From positions 1 to 23,061 of the forward strand of contig JALWKG010000081.1 of assembly GCA_027081565.1 (NCBI GenBank): DNA of 23,061 nucleotides, written 5' to 3'. Positions 1-7,583 of the stretch are shown one piece after another. Source of the DNA: Helicobacteraceae bacterium (lineage in GTDB: Bacteria; Campylobacterota; Campylobacteria; Campylobacterales; Sulfurimonadaceae). Made by a program: the position numbers and the translations under genes. The notes beneath the pieces were generated by a model. That model made no database searches, was not told the origin of the DNA, and was given only the letters and a program-made list of their open reading frames with translations. How positions within the stretch are numbered: the first letter of the stretch is position 1; the number at the start of each line of letters is the position of its first letter.

Positions 1-147
1 CGTTCTAAAAAACATTTTGTCGAAAAACGCTCTCTGTGGCGTAGAAAAGTAACCGTGATCTATGGTGATCCGGTTCCTTTGAGTACACCGGCCGCAGAGT
101 TACAGACTATTATAGAAAAACTAAAAGAAGAGTACTATGCACAATAA
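1..147 (+). CDS. C-terminal end of a probable PlsC-type phospholipid acyltransferase (partial)
   Basis: An open frame enters from the left edge and ends in TAA at 145-147, giving the last 48 residues of a protein. The visible part contains WRRKVTVIYGDPVPLST followed by a charged amphipathic helix. A basic run, then a beta strand, then G-x-P/V-x-P is typical of the C-terminal end of PlsC-like 1-acyl-glycerol-phosphate acyltransferases, including forms fused to an MFS transporter. The catalytic HX4D motif lies outside the window, so the family call rests on this tail and on the context. The stop codon overlaps the start of dgkA by 11 bp, so the two are probably translationally coupled. The phospholipid-related neighbours (diacylglycerol kinase, patatin) support a lipid role. 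Any other enzyme with a similar basic tail remains possible. Confidence 0.45.
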   Translation, partial: RSKKHFVEKRSLWRRKVTVIYGDPVPLSTPAAELQTIIEKLKEEYYAQ

Positions 148-505
148 ACCAAAACACAATCTGTTTAAAAACACAGTCTATGCCTTAGAAGGGCTGGTAG
201 ATATCACCAAACATGAGGCCTCGTTTAAGTGGCAGATCTTGCTATTTGTCCTGGGAACTGCTGTCTCTTGGTTTTTACCTATTGAGATAGGGTATAAGTT
301 CATTTTGAGTATTTCACTTATTATTCCTGTTTTAGCAGAGGTGATCAACAGCGCTATAGAGCGTGTGGTTGACTTAGTGACTCAAGATTATCATATTTTG
401 GCAAAGCAGGCGAAAGATGCAGGTGCAGCTATAGTCTTTTTATCTCTAGTGACCTTGGCTGCTATCTGGTTGGCAACTTTATCTATAGCATTTGGATTAG
501 TATAG
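137..505 (+). CDS. dgkA: Diacylglycerol kinase, DgkA type
   Basis: A 122-residue integral membrane protein matching the small prokaryotic diacylglycerol kinase family, which phosphorylates diacylglycerol to phosphatidic acid with ATP at the inner membrane. The family signature is clear: EVINSAIERVVDLV followed by YHILAKQAKDAGAAIVFLS, equivalent to E. coli EILNSAIE...H.LSGRAKDMGSAAV. Three hydrophobic segments are visible (about residues 31-47, 52-70 and 93-120), as in the trimeric E. coli enzyme, and the length matches the family. The ATG at 137 lies inside the preceding acyltransferase frame. The next gene starts 3 bp after the stop, so the three genes look like one operon. The likely job is recycling diacylglycerol from lipid turnover into phospholipid synthesis, together with the acyltransferase before it and the patatin after it. 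Confidence 0.93.
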   Translation: MHNKPKHNLFKNTVYALEGLVDITKHEASFKWQILLFVLGTAVSWFLPIEIGYKFILSISLIIPVLAEVINSAIERVVDLVTQDYHILAKQAKDAGAAIVFLSLVTLAAIWLATLSIAFGLV

Positions 506-508
506 ATC

Positions 509-3064
509 GTGAACAAACATTTGTTTATACCACTGACACTTTTGGTAATGACCCCTATGTTGAGGGCAGATGTTTCAAGCTATAAAGTAGATGACAAGAG
601 ACTCAATGCTTTACCTCTAATCCCTAAAAGCAAGGCAAGTGGTCTTAATCCATTTTCACAGAAAGGTGAGACGAAGGATGATGCGGAAGTTGATGGTTTT
701 GAGAACCTGAAATTAAACACTAATGGTAATAAAAATGCTTCAATGATGTCGGGTCTTAATGCAGGTGCCAACAAACGTGCTGATCATGATAAAGACTATA
801 AACGACCAAGGATTGGTATTGTCCTAAGTGGTGGTGGCGCCCGTGGTGGTGCCCATCTTGGTGTTATCAAGGCTTTTGAAAAACATCATATTCCCATAGA
901 TGCTATCGTCGGGACCAGTATGGGTTCTTTTATTGGAGGCCTTTACGCTTCTGGTATGAGTTCGTCTGAGATAGAGCGTATGTTGACTACTATGGATTGG
1001 AGTAAGGTCATCACTGTGGATTATGATCGTAAAGAGATCCCATACCGTCGTAAAAAACTGCAACGTGCCTTCCCTGGGCATGCTAAAGTAGGGATTAACA
1101 GTGACAATGAAGTGGTTCTTGGTACAGGACTCTTCAAACGTCAGACGATGTTACAGTTTTTGGAACAAAAGACCATAAATGTCAGTAGTGTCAAAAGTTT
1201 TGACGAACTGCGTATCCCTTTTCGCTCAGTAGCCAGTCGTCTTGAAGATGGTGCAACAGTCATTTTACGTGATGGAAGTCTGGCAGAGTCTATCTACGCT
1301 TCGATAGCGATACCCGGTGGATTTGATCCTATTACTCTTAATGGAGAAGTCCTGGTTGATGGTGGTGTTGCAGACAATCTTCCTCTTGATGTGATGCGTG
1401 ATGAGATGCATGTCGATTATATCGTTGTGGTGGACATCTCTACCCCTTATGATGAGCATGCCAAGTTTGACAACTATATCGCTGTGATGAGTCAACTTAT
1501 TAACATCCTGATGCGTAAAAATGTAGAGCAGACGATCTCTACTATGACAGTAGACAGTAATGAGACCCTTTTGACTCCGAATCTGCAAGGGTATACGCCT
1601 TTAGATGCTGACAAATATCCTGAGATCATTGCCATTGGTTACAAAACAGCAGAAGGTGCTTATAATAAAGAGCTATCACATTTAAGCCTTTATGAGTCTG
1701 ACTACTATGAGTATCTTGCCAACCGTCCACAAGTAACAAAATATGAAGCACCCGTCATTGACAAAATCGAGATCCAAAACCCAACTTATATCAACAATGA
1801 TGCCATACGTCACAAGATCCATGCCAAGGTAGGGGAACCTATCGATATGGAGACTTTAAACGAAGATCTAATGGACATTTATAACATGATGATCTTTGAT
1901 GATGTTACTTATGAGATCAAGAGAGTTAGTGGTGAAAATGTGTTGGTCATCATGACAACACCAAGTTGGGATGTTAATGGACAGATCAAGTTTGCTGTTG
2001 GCTTTGAAGACAACTTTGATGGCCATAGCGACTATCTTGTGAAACTTGAATACATACAGTTTGGTTTGAACTCTTATGCTGGTGAGTGGAGGACTCGGGT
2101 CTCTTTTGGTCAAGAGAACTTACTTTTAACAGAACTTTATCAACCAATTGATCCCTATGGTTACTTTTATGTACGCCCAGCTGTCTACTATAGAAATAAA
2201 AAGGTCTATGTAACACCTCAGATATTGGATATAAATAATATAGAAGTTCCATTAGACAAAACTTTTACTTTACAAGCACGAGACTATGGTGGGGTCCTTG
2301 GCTTTGGTGTAAATATCAATAATGATTTAAGAGTAGAATTAATAGGAGACCTGCGTCATGTTAATCCATCTACTAATATATTATCATATACATCAGACAG
2401 CAATGGTAGTAAAGTATATAAATATAACAGTAGGGCATCTAATGCAAATGTCTATGATTTGGGTTTAAACTTCCAATTTGACAATATGGATCATGCTTTT
2501 TTTCCAACAACAGGACATCATGTGAATATGCGTTATCACTATAGTGACCAATATTCAGGAAAAAAGCCATTAACTTACAACCAATATTTCTTTGAGTATA
2601 CGGGTGCTTTCAGTTTTGGAAAAAGCACGATAGAACCACATATTAGAGTAGGTTCAACTTTTAGTATAGATACTCATGGTGCAGAAGGTGGTTTCTCCAA
2701 TTCACAAGACTTTAACAGTTTCTACACTTTAGGTGGACTTTTTAATCTCTCTGGGCTTCCTAGCAATGCCTTGACCGGTAACAATATGGCCTTTAGCTCA
2801 CTACTTTACAGATATAGATTGACTGAAGATAACTTTTTTGGATCTTTGGGGATGCCTGTCTTTGCAGGTGCTAGTATTGAACGAGGTGGGATACTTTATG
2901 GAGATGCTGAACTTACTTCAAACGATATTATCACTTCTGGAAGTGGTTACATTGCTGCAGATACTTTGATAGGGCCATTTTATTTAGCCATAGGTGCAGC
3001 ACATAATCCTAAAGAGCAGCAAAATTATTATAGTATCCACCTCTCGCTAGGTCAATCATTTTAA
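509..3064 (+). CDS. Patatin-like phospholipase with POTRA domain and outer-membrane beta-barrel (PlpD-like)
   Basis: An 851-residue secreted protein starting at GTG (509), 3 bp after dgkA. Residues 1-20 form a signal peptide ending in LRA. After a low-complexity linker (about 21-95), the patatin hydrolase domain carries GGGARG at 108-113 (oxyanion hole), GTSMG at 135-139 with nucleophile Ser137, and DGG at 284-286 with catalytic Asp284, so the Ser/Asp dyad is intact. A POTRA-like domain follows at about 415-490 (IDKIEIQNP...GEPIDMETLNEDLMDIY), then a C-terminal bacterial surface antigen/BamA-type barrel from about 500 to the terminal Phe851. This order is that of PlpD, a type Vd-like autotransporter whose lipase passenger faces the exterior or the periplasm. 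Substrates are probably phospholipids. Family membership is well supported; the natural substrate and passenger location are inferred. Confidence 0.93.
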   Translation: MNKHLFIPLTLLVMTPMLRADVSSYKVDDKRLNALPLIPKSKASGLNPFSQKGETKDDAEVDGFENLKLNTNGNKNASMMSGLNAGANKRADHDKDYKRPRIGIVLSGGGARGGAHLGVIKAFEKHHIPIDAIVGTSMGSFIGGLYASGMSSSEIERMLTTMDWSKVITVDYDRKEIPYRRKKLQRAFPGHAKVGINSDNEVVLGTGLFKRQTMLQFLEQKTINVSSVKSFDELRIPFRSVASRLEDGATVILRDGSLAESIYASIAIPGGFDPITLNGEVLVDGGVADNLPLDVMRDEMHVDYIVVVDISTPYDEHAKFDNYIAVMSQLINILMRKNVEQTISTMTVDSNETLLTPNLQGYTPLDADKYPEIIAIGYKTAEGAYNKELSHLSLYESDYYEYLANRPQVTKYEAPVIDKIEIQNPTYINNDAIRHKIHAKVGEPIDMETLNEDLMDIYNMMIFDDVTYEIKRVSGENVLVIMTTPSWDVNGQIKFAVGFEDNFDGHSDYLVKLEYIQFGLNSYAGEWRTRVSFGQENLLLTELYQPIDPYGYFYVRPAVYYRNKKVYVTPQILDINNIEVPLDKTFTLQARDYGGVLGFGVNINNDLRVELIGDLRHVNPSTNILSYTSDSNGSKVYKYNSRASNANVYDLGLNFQFDNMDHAFFPTTGHHVNMRYHYSDQYSGKKPLTYNQYFFEYTGAFSFGKSTIEPHIRVGSTFSIDTHGAEGGFSNSQDFNSFYTLGGLFNLSGLPSNALTGNNMAFSSLLYRYRLTEDNFFGSLGMPVFAGASIERGGILYGDAELTSNDIITSGSGYIAADTLIGPFYLAIGAAHNPKEQQNYYSIHLSLGQSF

Positions 3065-3074
3065 AGGAGTACAG

Positions 3075-4253
3075 ATGTCAACAGTATTAATCATAGGTGC
3101 CGGTGGTGTGGGTGGCGTGGTCACTCATAAGTGTGTTTTAAACAAAGAGACTTTCTCTAAGATCGTTTTAGCCAGTCGCCGTATAGAGAGTTGTGAAAAG
3201 ATTCAAAAACAGCTGCCTGAGGGTGCCATAGAGATCGCACAGGTCGATGCTGATGATACAGTACAGACAGCTGCGTTAATAAAAAAGGTGGGGGCTGATG
3301 TAGTTATAAACGTCGCTTTGCCTTATCAAGACCTGACTATAATGGATGCTTGTTTGGAAGCAGGGGTGGATTACCTAGACACTGCTAACTATGAACATCC
3401 TGATGAAGCAAAATTTGAGTATAAGTTACAATGGGCCAAAAATGAAGCTTTTAAAGAGGCCGGTCTGATGTCTCTTCTTGGCAGTGGTTTTGATCCTGGT
3501 GTGACCAATGTTTTTTGTGCTTATGCACAAAAACACTATTTTGATGAGATCCATACTATAGATATCCTAGACTGTAATGCTGGAGACCATGGATATCCTT
3601 TTGCAACCAACTTCAACCCAGAGATCAATCTACGTGAAGTAAGTGCTAAAGGGCGTTACTGGGAAGAGGACAAGTGGATCGAGACAGACCCTATGGAGAT
3701 CAAGATGGTGTGGGACTATCCCGAAGTCGGACCTAAAGACTCTTATCTGCTCTATCACGAAGAGATGGAGTCTCTGGTGCAACATATCAAGGGTCTTAAA
3801 CGTATACGTTTTTTTATGACCTTTGGTGAGAGTTACTTAATGCATATGAAGGCGTTAGAAAATGTGGGTATGCTGGGTATAAAACCTGTCATGCATCAAG
3901 GTCAAGAGATTGTGCCGATAGAGTTTTTAAAGACCTTGTTACCAGACCCTGCTTCCCTAGGACCGCGTACTAAAGGTAAAACAAATATTGGTATTGTAGC
4001 TGAGGGTATTAAAAATGGTCAGCCTAAAAAGATCTATATTTATCAGGTAAGTGATCATGAAAAATGTTTTGAAGAAGTACAGTCACAAGCTGTCTCATAC
4101 ACAACAGGAGTACCTGCGATGATCGGTGCGAAGTTGATGCTTGAGGGTAAGTGGAAGGCGGACGGTGTTTACAACATGGAACAGTTTGATCCTGATCCAT
4201 TTATGGCAGAACTTAACGCACAAGGACTTCCTTGGAAGGTTCTAGATTTATAA
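3075..4253 (+). CDS. Saccharopine dehydrogenase-family carboxynorspermidine/carboxyspermidine dehydrogenase
   Basis: A 392-residue protein with an N-terminal Rossmann fold (VLIIGAGGVGG, residues 4-14, GxGGVG nucleotide loop). It matches the saccharopine dehydrogenase-like family, including the GSGFDPGVTNVFCAYA segment typical of carboxynorspermidine synthase. In Campylobacterota the enzyme condenses aspartate beta-semialdehyde with putrescine (or diaminopropane) using NADPH, giving carboxyspermidine (or carboxynorspermidine). The decarboxylase for the next step lies at 5422-6558 in this window, which strengthens the call over true lysine-pathway saccharopine dehydrogenase. The ATG at 3075 has a good AGGAG ribosome site 10 bp downstream of the patatin stop, so it may be read from the upstream operon. 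Whether putrescine or diaminopropane is used cannot be told from sequence. Confidence 0.88.
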   Translation: MSTVLIIGAGGVGGVVTHKCVLNKETFSKIVLASRRIESCEKIQKQLPEGAIEIAQVDADDTVQTAALIKKVGADVVINVALPYQDLTIMDACLEAGVDYLDTANYEHPDEAKFEYKLQWAKNEAFKEAGLMSLLGSGFDPGVTNVFCAYAQKHYFDEIHTIDILDCNAGDHGYPFATNFNPEINLREVSAKGRYWEEDKWIETDPMEIKMVWDYPEVGPKDSYLLYHEEMESLVQHIKGLKRIRFFMTFGESYLMHMKALENVGMLGIKPVMHQGQEIVPIEFLKTLLPDPASLGPRTKGKTNIGIVAEGIKNGQPKKIYIYQVSDHEKCFEEVQSQAVSYTTGVPAMIGAKLMLEGKWKADGVYNMEQFDPDPFMAELNAQGLPWKVLDL

Positions 4254-4263
4254 TACTTTAATG

Positions 4264-4285
4264 AGATGTCGTTTTGTTGACATCT
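4264..4285. terminator. Hairpin between convergent genes, possible bidirectional terminator
   Basis: Inverted repeat AGATGTC (4264-4270) / GACATCT (4279-4285) with an 8-nt loop, extendable by a G-U and a T-A pair. It sits in the 31-bp gap between the dehydrogenase stop and the convergent glucosaminidase stop and reaches the last base of the latter's stop codon. No strong T-tract follows on either strand, so terminator function is only suggested by position. Confidence 0.35.
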
Positions 4286-5316
4286 TATGGAAGAGTGGTA
4301 GCATTTTTGTCTTTAGAACTGTTTTTATCTTTAATAGGTTCAGACGCTTTAATGAGTTTAATATCTTCAACGTGTGAACTGTTAGCATCACTGGCCTTTT
4401 GCAAGAGTGATACGTTATCATCTTTTTTACATTTATCAGCCACTTTTGCTGCAGGTTTTGGCTTTTTATGAAGAAGATACTTGGGATCAGCAGGCTTGAT
4501 GTTTGTCCATCCTGGTGGCAGGTACTGTGGATCATCCAACAGATAGAACTTGTTACTTTTAATCACGAAGTAAAGACGCTTGACATATTCGTGGCGCAAC
4601 TCTGAGTAGTGGTCAAGAAAAGGGATGATCTCAAAAGGATTGTCTGTTTTAAGGCGTGCTTTCCTAAACTGCTTATAAGCACGACCTTTGGCCATCATGT
4701 TGTAATAACCTTCTATAGACTCTTCAAGATTTTTATACTTTTTAACATAGATGGTTCTGACTCCTTCCCGTTTGACTCCTGCGGCTATACGTGGTTCATC
4801 TTTATTAAATGACCAGATACCAAAGATGTTATTGGCTTCTCTGTAAAAACGTGAACTTCCCCAACCGGTCTCAAGTGCTGCCTGAGCGATCACAATACTG
4901 ATAGGGTGTGTGTGCAGACGTTTCAACAGACAGGGAATACCTTTGACCTTGTACTTCTTTTTTAGTTTTTCTAAGGTTGCCTCTTCTTGCGGGGTCAGCT
5001 TCTCTTTGAGACTCAGTGCATAGACCATGTCAAATTGAGCATCTAAACGTTTTTTGACTTTAGTGATCGCAGCAATAGTGTTTTTTAAAAATTGACGTTT
5101 AGACTCTGGTGTAGAAACGGGAGCTTTGTAGACTTTTTTCTTAGGTGTGACCTTCGGTTTTAGAGGAAGGGGCTTTGGTTTAACTGGCGTTGCACTTTCG
5201 AGTGCTACCTTATGCGGTGCTTCCTGTGGTTGCATTGAATCTTTAACGCCAAGATAGACAGCGTAAATACTAATAAGAAATAAAAAAGCCATTATGGCCA
5301 AAATTGTCTGTTTCAT
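4285..5316 (-). CDS. Bax-type glucosaminidase (peptidoglycan hydrolase), membrane anchored
   Basis: A 343-residue protein when started at the ATG at 5314-5316, which follows an AGTGAG ribosome-site-like stretch; the frame stays open upstream to 5364 but without a better start. Residues 1-24 form an uncleaved N-terminal anchor or signal sequence. A Pro/Lys-rich linker (about 42-65) and a charged helical region (70-125) precede the glucosaminidase/Bax domain (about 125-270). The motif AQAALETGWGSSRFYREANN contains the likely catalytic Glu149, followed by NIFGIWSF and SIEGYYN, typical of the Bax and FlgJ/LytG glucosaminidase superfamily. The C-terminal 80 residues are Lys/Asp/Ser-rich and probably disordered. 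It presumably cleaves the glycan strand in the periplasm. It lies on the opposite strand between the two spermidine genes, with no evident functional link to them. Confidence 0.85.
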   Translation of the reverse strand: MKQTILAIMAFLFLISIYAVYLGVKDSMQPQEAPHKVALESATPVKPKPLPLKPKVTPKKKVYKAPVSTPESKRQFLKNTIAAITKVKKRLDAQFDMVYALSLKEKLTPQEEATLEKLKKKYKVKGIPCLLKRLHTHPISIVIAQAALETGWGSSRFYREANNIFGIWSFNKDEPRIAAGVKREGVRTIYVKKYKNLEESIEGYYNMMAKGRAYKQFRKARLKTDNPFEIIPFLDHYSELRHEYVKRLYFVIKSNKFYLLDDPQYLPPGWTNIKPADPKYLLHKKPKPAAKVADKCKKDDNVSLLQKASDANSSHVEDIKLIKASEPIKDKNSSKDKNATTLP

Positions 5317-5421
5317 TTCACTCACTTTTTGTATAGGTTTTGCTAAAATATTGTCTAAAACCACAGATAAAAAGATGGTTCTAGTATTAATACACTGTTA
5401 TGATAACAAAAAAGTGAGAGA

Positions 5422-6558
5422 ATGTTAAATTACCAAGAGTTGCCATCACCGGCATATGTCTGTCATATAGAGCGTTTAGAAAATAATTTGAAGCTTTTAG
5501 CCCATGTTAAAAAAGAGAGTGGGGCGAAGGTTATTTTAGCCTTGAAAGGCTTTGCCATGTGGTCTACCTTTGATCTGGTTGGTCAATATCTTGATGGAGC
5601 AACGGCGAGTGGTCTGCATGAAGCACGTTTGGCAGATGAGAAGATGAGAGGTGAGGTCCACACTTATGCCCCTGCCTTTAAAGAAGAAGAGATCGAGGAT
5701 ATTGCCCGTATCTCTGAGTATGTTGTTTTCAACACACCAAGCCAACTCAAACGTTTTGCCAAGAAGATGAAAAATATTAACCCCAGCATCTCCGTATCAT
5801 TAAGAGTTAATCCTGAGTTCTCCGCTTCACCAGTGGACCTCTATAACCCTTGTGGTCTCTATAGCCGTTTAGGTACGACCAGGATCAATTTTGATGAGAG
5901 CTTGTTGGATCAACTCGATGGTTTGAATTTTCATGCCCTGTGTGAACAAAATGTAGATGCTTTAGAGGACGTTCTATTTGCTTTTGAAGAGAAATTTGGT
6001 GCGTTTATTGATAAGATGAAGTATATTAACTTTGGTGGAGGTCACCATATTACTCGTAAAGATTATGATGTAGAAGGTCTCATTAAGGTGATAAAAGCTT
6101 TTAAAAAACGTCACAACAACATCGAAGTCTATCTTGAGCCTGGTGAGGCAGTAGGTTGGGAGACAGGGGAATTGGTCTCTACAGTACTTGAGGTCATGCA
6201 TAATGGTATGGCCCTCGCCATCTTAGACACCTCCGCTGAAGCACATATGCCAGACACTTTAGCCATGCCCTATAGAGTAGAGGTAAGAGGTGCATCCAAA
6301 GCAGGTGAAAAAGAGTACACTTATAGACTAGGTGGTAACACCTGCTTGGCAGGTGATATCATGGGAGATTACTCTTTTGACAAACCACTGGATATAGGTG
6401 ATAAAGTAATTTTTGAAGACCAAATCCATTATACCTTTGTCAAAAACACTACCTTCAATGGGGTCAAACTCCCTTCACTCGTCTTGGTACACAAAGATGG
6501 CGAGGTGGAGGTTGTCAAAGAGTTTGGGTATGAAGACTATAAGATGCGTTTAAGCTAG
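5422..6558 (+). CDS. nspC: Carboxynorspermidine/carboxyspermidine decarboxylase
   Basis: A 378-residue fold-III PLP-dependent decarboxylase of the alanine racemase/DapDC superfamily, NspC group. Visible landmarks are the PLP lysine in ALKGFA (Lys42), the glycine-rich phosphate-binding NFGGGHHITRKDYD stretch, LEPGEAVGWE (Glu239-Pro-Gly-Glu242), and the C-terminal GGNTCLAGD with the active-site Cys308/Asp312 donated across the dimer. It removes the carboxyl group from carboxyspermidine (or carboxynorspermidine) to give spermidine (or norspermidine), completing the path begun by the dehydrogenase at 3075-4253. The ATG follows AAAAAAGTGAGAGA, a sequence very like the one before the divergent glucosaminidase start. 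A TATGAT box at 5399-5404 could be its -10, though that would leave a very short leader. The gene has its own promoter region because the opposite-strand gene separates it from its pathway partner. Confidence 0.93.
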   Translation: MLNYQELPSPAYVCHIERLENNLKLLAHVKKESGAKVILALKGFAMWSTFDLVGQYLDGATASGLHEARLADEKMRGEVHTYAPAFKEEEIEDIARISEYVVFNTPSQLKRFAKKMKNINPSISVSLRVNPEFSASPVDLYNPCGLYSRLGTTRINFDESLLDQLDGLNFHALCEQNVDALEDVLFAFEEKFGAFIDKMKYINFGGGHHITRKDYDVEGLIKVIKAFKKRHNNIEVYLEPGEAVGWETGELVSTVLEVMHNGMALAILDTSAEAHMPDTLAMPYRVEVRGASKAGEKEYTYRLGGNTCLAGDIMGDYSFDKPLDIGDKVIFEDQIHYTFVKNTTFNGVKLPSLVLVHKDGEVEVVKEFGYEDYKMRLS

Positions 6559-6582
6559 AAAGTTCAGTCTTTAAAAACTATA

Positions 6583-7032
6583 CTATTGTTCTTTAGTAAA
6601 GATCTCTTGTGGTATCCCTACCGCAATAGGGTCATAAAGATGCACCTCCACCTTTTCAGAACCACTCTGCTTGTAAAGTTGGTAAGGTACATAGAGAAAC
6701 CTTCCTCCGATTTTGTCATCACTTTTATGACGCTCTTCAAGATGGATCCTTATACCACTCTCAACAGGGGCCTTATACTGTCCAGGGATACTTACAGGAG
6801 CGACGATAGCCACACCTGTTATCTTGGGCGCATCTTGTATCGCACTGCGCATTTTTGCAAGTAACATATCATATTGTTCTTCGTGTGAACTCTCTGGGCT
6901 CTCTTCTTGATCGACATAGCCGTTTCTGTATAACATCATGGCAAAAGGTTGAAATTCTTGCTGCTCTTCAAGCGCCTCTTTAGCATGTAAGACTGCTTTG
7001 TTTACCATCTCAAATAGTTGTTCTTCGTGCAT
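6583..7032 (-). CDS. Conserved-looking hypothetical protein, 149 aa
   Basis: A soluble 149-residue protein with no recognised family. The N-terminal third is acidic and helical (MHEEQLFEMVNKAVLHAKEALEE), and a Glu/Ser-rich loop lies at about 42-52. The C-terminal half looks like alternating strands (ITGVAIVAPVSIPG, GIRIHLEERH, GGRFLYVPYQLY, KVEVHLYDPIAVG). There is no signal peptide, membrane segment or cysteine. It converges on nspC (24-bp gap) and diverges from ftrB across a 164-bp to 200-bp regulatory region that contains a possible -10 (TTAAAAT, reverse strand of about 7053-7059). No function is proposed. Confidence 0.75.
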   Translation of the reverse strand: MHEEQLFEMVNKAVLHAKEALEEQQEFQPFAMMLYRNGYVDQEESPESSHEEQYDMLLAKMRSAIQDAPKITGVAIVAPVSIPGQYKAPVESGIRIHLEERHKSDDKIGGRFLYVPYQLYKQSGSEKVEVHLYDPIAVGIPQEIFTKEQ

Positions 7033-7064
7033 GATTTGTCCAATTTTTTAGGTATTTTAACAAG

Positions 7065-7076
7065 TTAACCGTTTAA
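7065..7076. repeat. TTAACCGTTTAA element, copy 1 of a promoter repeat pair
   Basis: Twelve-base element TTAACCGTTTAA in the divergent region upstream of the 149-aa gene. It matches the element at 7121-7132 with one change (G for C at the seventh base). It lies close to the presumed promoter of the leftward gene. A transcription-factor site is possible but unproven. Confidence 0.4.
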
Positions 7077-7120
7077 AAATGGTACATAACTTTAAGATAC
7101 TTTAACTCTTTGTCAAAAGA

Positions 7121-7132
7121 TTAACCCTTTAA
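7121..7132. repeat. TTAACCCTTTAA element, copy 2 of a promoter repeat pair
   Basis: Twelve-base element TTAACCCTTTAA that overlaps the place where a -35 box would fall for the ftrB promoter (-10 at 7145-7150). It is 56 bp, about five helical turns, from copy 1 and in the same orientation. Confidence 0.4.
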
Positions 7133-7144
7133 GAGAGATACCTC

Positions 7145-7150
7145 TATAAT
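7145..7150 (+). promoter_or_regulatory. -10 box (TATAAT) of the ftrB promoter
   Basis: A perfect TATAAT at 7145-7150 with no clear -35, as is common in Campylobacterota sigma-70 promoters. A start site about 7 bp downstream would put the long inverted repeat at 7162-7215 almost at the very 5' end of the ftrB transcript. Confidence 0.6.
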
Positions 7151-7161
7151 AAGAGTAACAT

Positions 7162-7215
7162 TACGCCACCAACTAAACATCTACGTTCGATCCCAGATGT
7201 TTAGTTGGTGGCGTA
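7162..7215. repeat. Perfect 21-bp inverted repeat in the ftrB leader
   Basis: The left arm is 7162-7182 (begins TACGCCACC, ends AAACATCT). The right arm is 7195-7215 (begins AGATGTTT, ends GGTGGCGTA). The arms are exact reverse complements over 21 bp and are separated by 12 nt. In RNA this would be a very stable hairpin lying between the promoter and the ribosome site (AAGGA near 7222). No T-tract follows, so it does not look like an intrinsic terminator. An upstream in-frame ATG at 7197 lies within the right arm and is probably not used. Confidence 0.9.
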
Positions 7216-7232
7216 TACCCAAAAGGATCGAC

Positions 7233-7571
7233 ATGCAAAAATTAGACATGAGTTCAGATGAGTTTCTTGTAACATTAGAGAAAACAAAAAAGTTTACTGA
7301 CAAGGTAAACAAGCAGTTTGGATGGGTCTATAACCCTAACGAAGATGTAAATGAAGGTGTTATTATGGGGCTTGCACGTCATAAGATGCTTTACGGCAAG
7401 CGCTTTTGTCCATGTTTTATGGTCTTAGAAGATGAAGATGGAAAGCATGTGAGTGCAGACGACCGTACCTGTCCATGTCCTCCGGCTATTGAGAAAGAGA
7501 TCCCTGAAGAGGGTAAGTGTCACTGCGGCATCTTCTGTACCCCAGAATATGCAGCTACCCACGATCATTAA
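7233..7571 (+). CDS. ftrB: Ferredoxin-thioredoxin reductase catalytic chain family protein
   Basis: A 112-residue protein started at the ATG at 7233, which has AAAAGGA about 6 bp upstream. An in-frame upstream ATG at 7197 falls inside a long hairpin arm and lacks a ribosome site. The FtrB cysteine pattern is evident: CPC (59-61), CPC (80-82) and CHC (96-98), plus an additional Cys102. Four of these bind a [4Fe-4S] cluster beside a redox-active disulfide. Spacing (18 and 13 residues between the triplets) is longer than in the chloroplast enzyme (16 and 8), as seen in non-phototrophic homologues. No variable subunit is visible nearby, so it probably works as a stand-alone catalytic chain reducing a thioredoxin-like partner from ferredoxin. 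It is a monocistronic-looking gene with structured DNA on both sides. Confidence 0.9.
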   Translation: MQKLDMSSDEFLVTLEKTKKFTDKVNKQFGWVYNPNEDVNEGVIMGLARHKMLYGKRFCPCFMVLEDEDGKHVSADDRTCPCPPAIEKEIPEEGKCHCGIFCTPEYAATHDH

Positions 7572-7583
7572 TTTCAGCACACC

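Noticed and set aside
824..2252. Several minus-strand open frames of 80-107 codons inside the patatin gene
   Set aside because: They are shadows of a well-supported 851-residue coding frame with intact catalytic motifs.
7162..7215. tRNA or tRNA remnant, because of CGCCACCA in the left arm and GTTCGATCCC in the loop of the long inverted repeat
   Set aside because: The T-loop-like bases are not flanked by a pairing 5-bp stem, CCA precedes rather than follows them, and no D-arm or anticodon arm can be drawn on either strand.
7197..7232. Upstream in-frame ATG at 7197 as the ftrB start
   Set aside because: It lies in the right arm of the hairpin without a ribosome site, while the ATG at 7233 has AAAAGGA at a proper distance.
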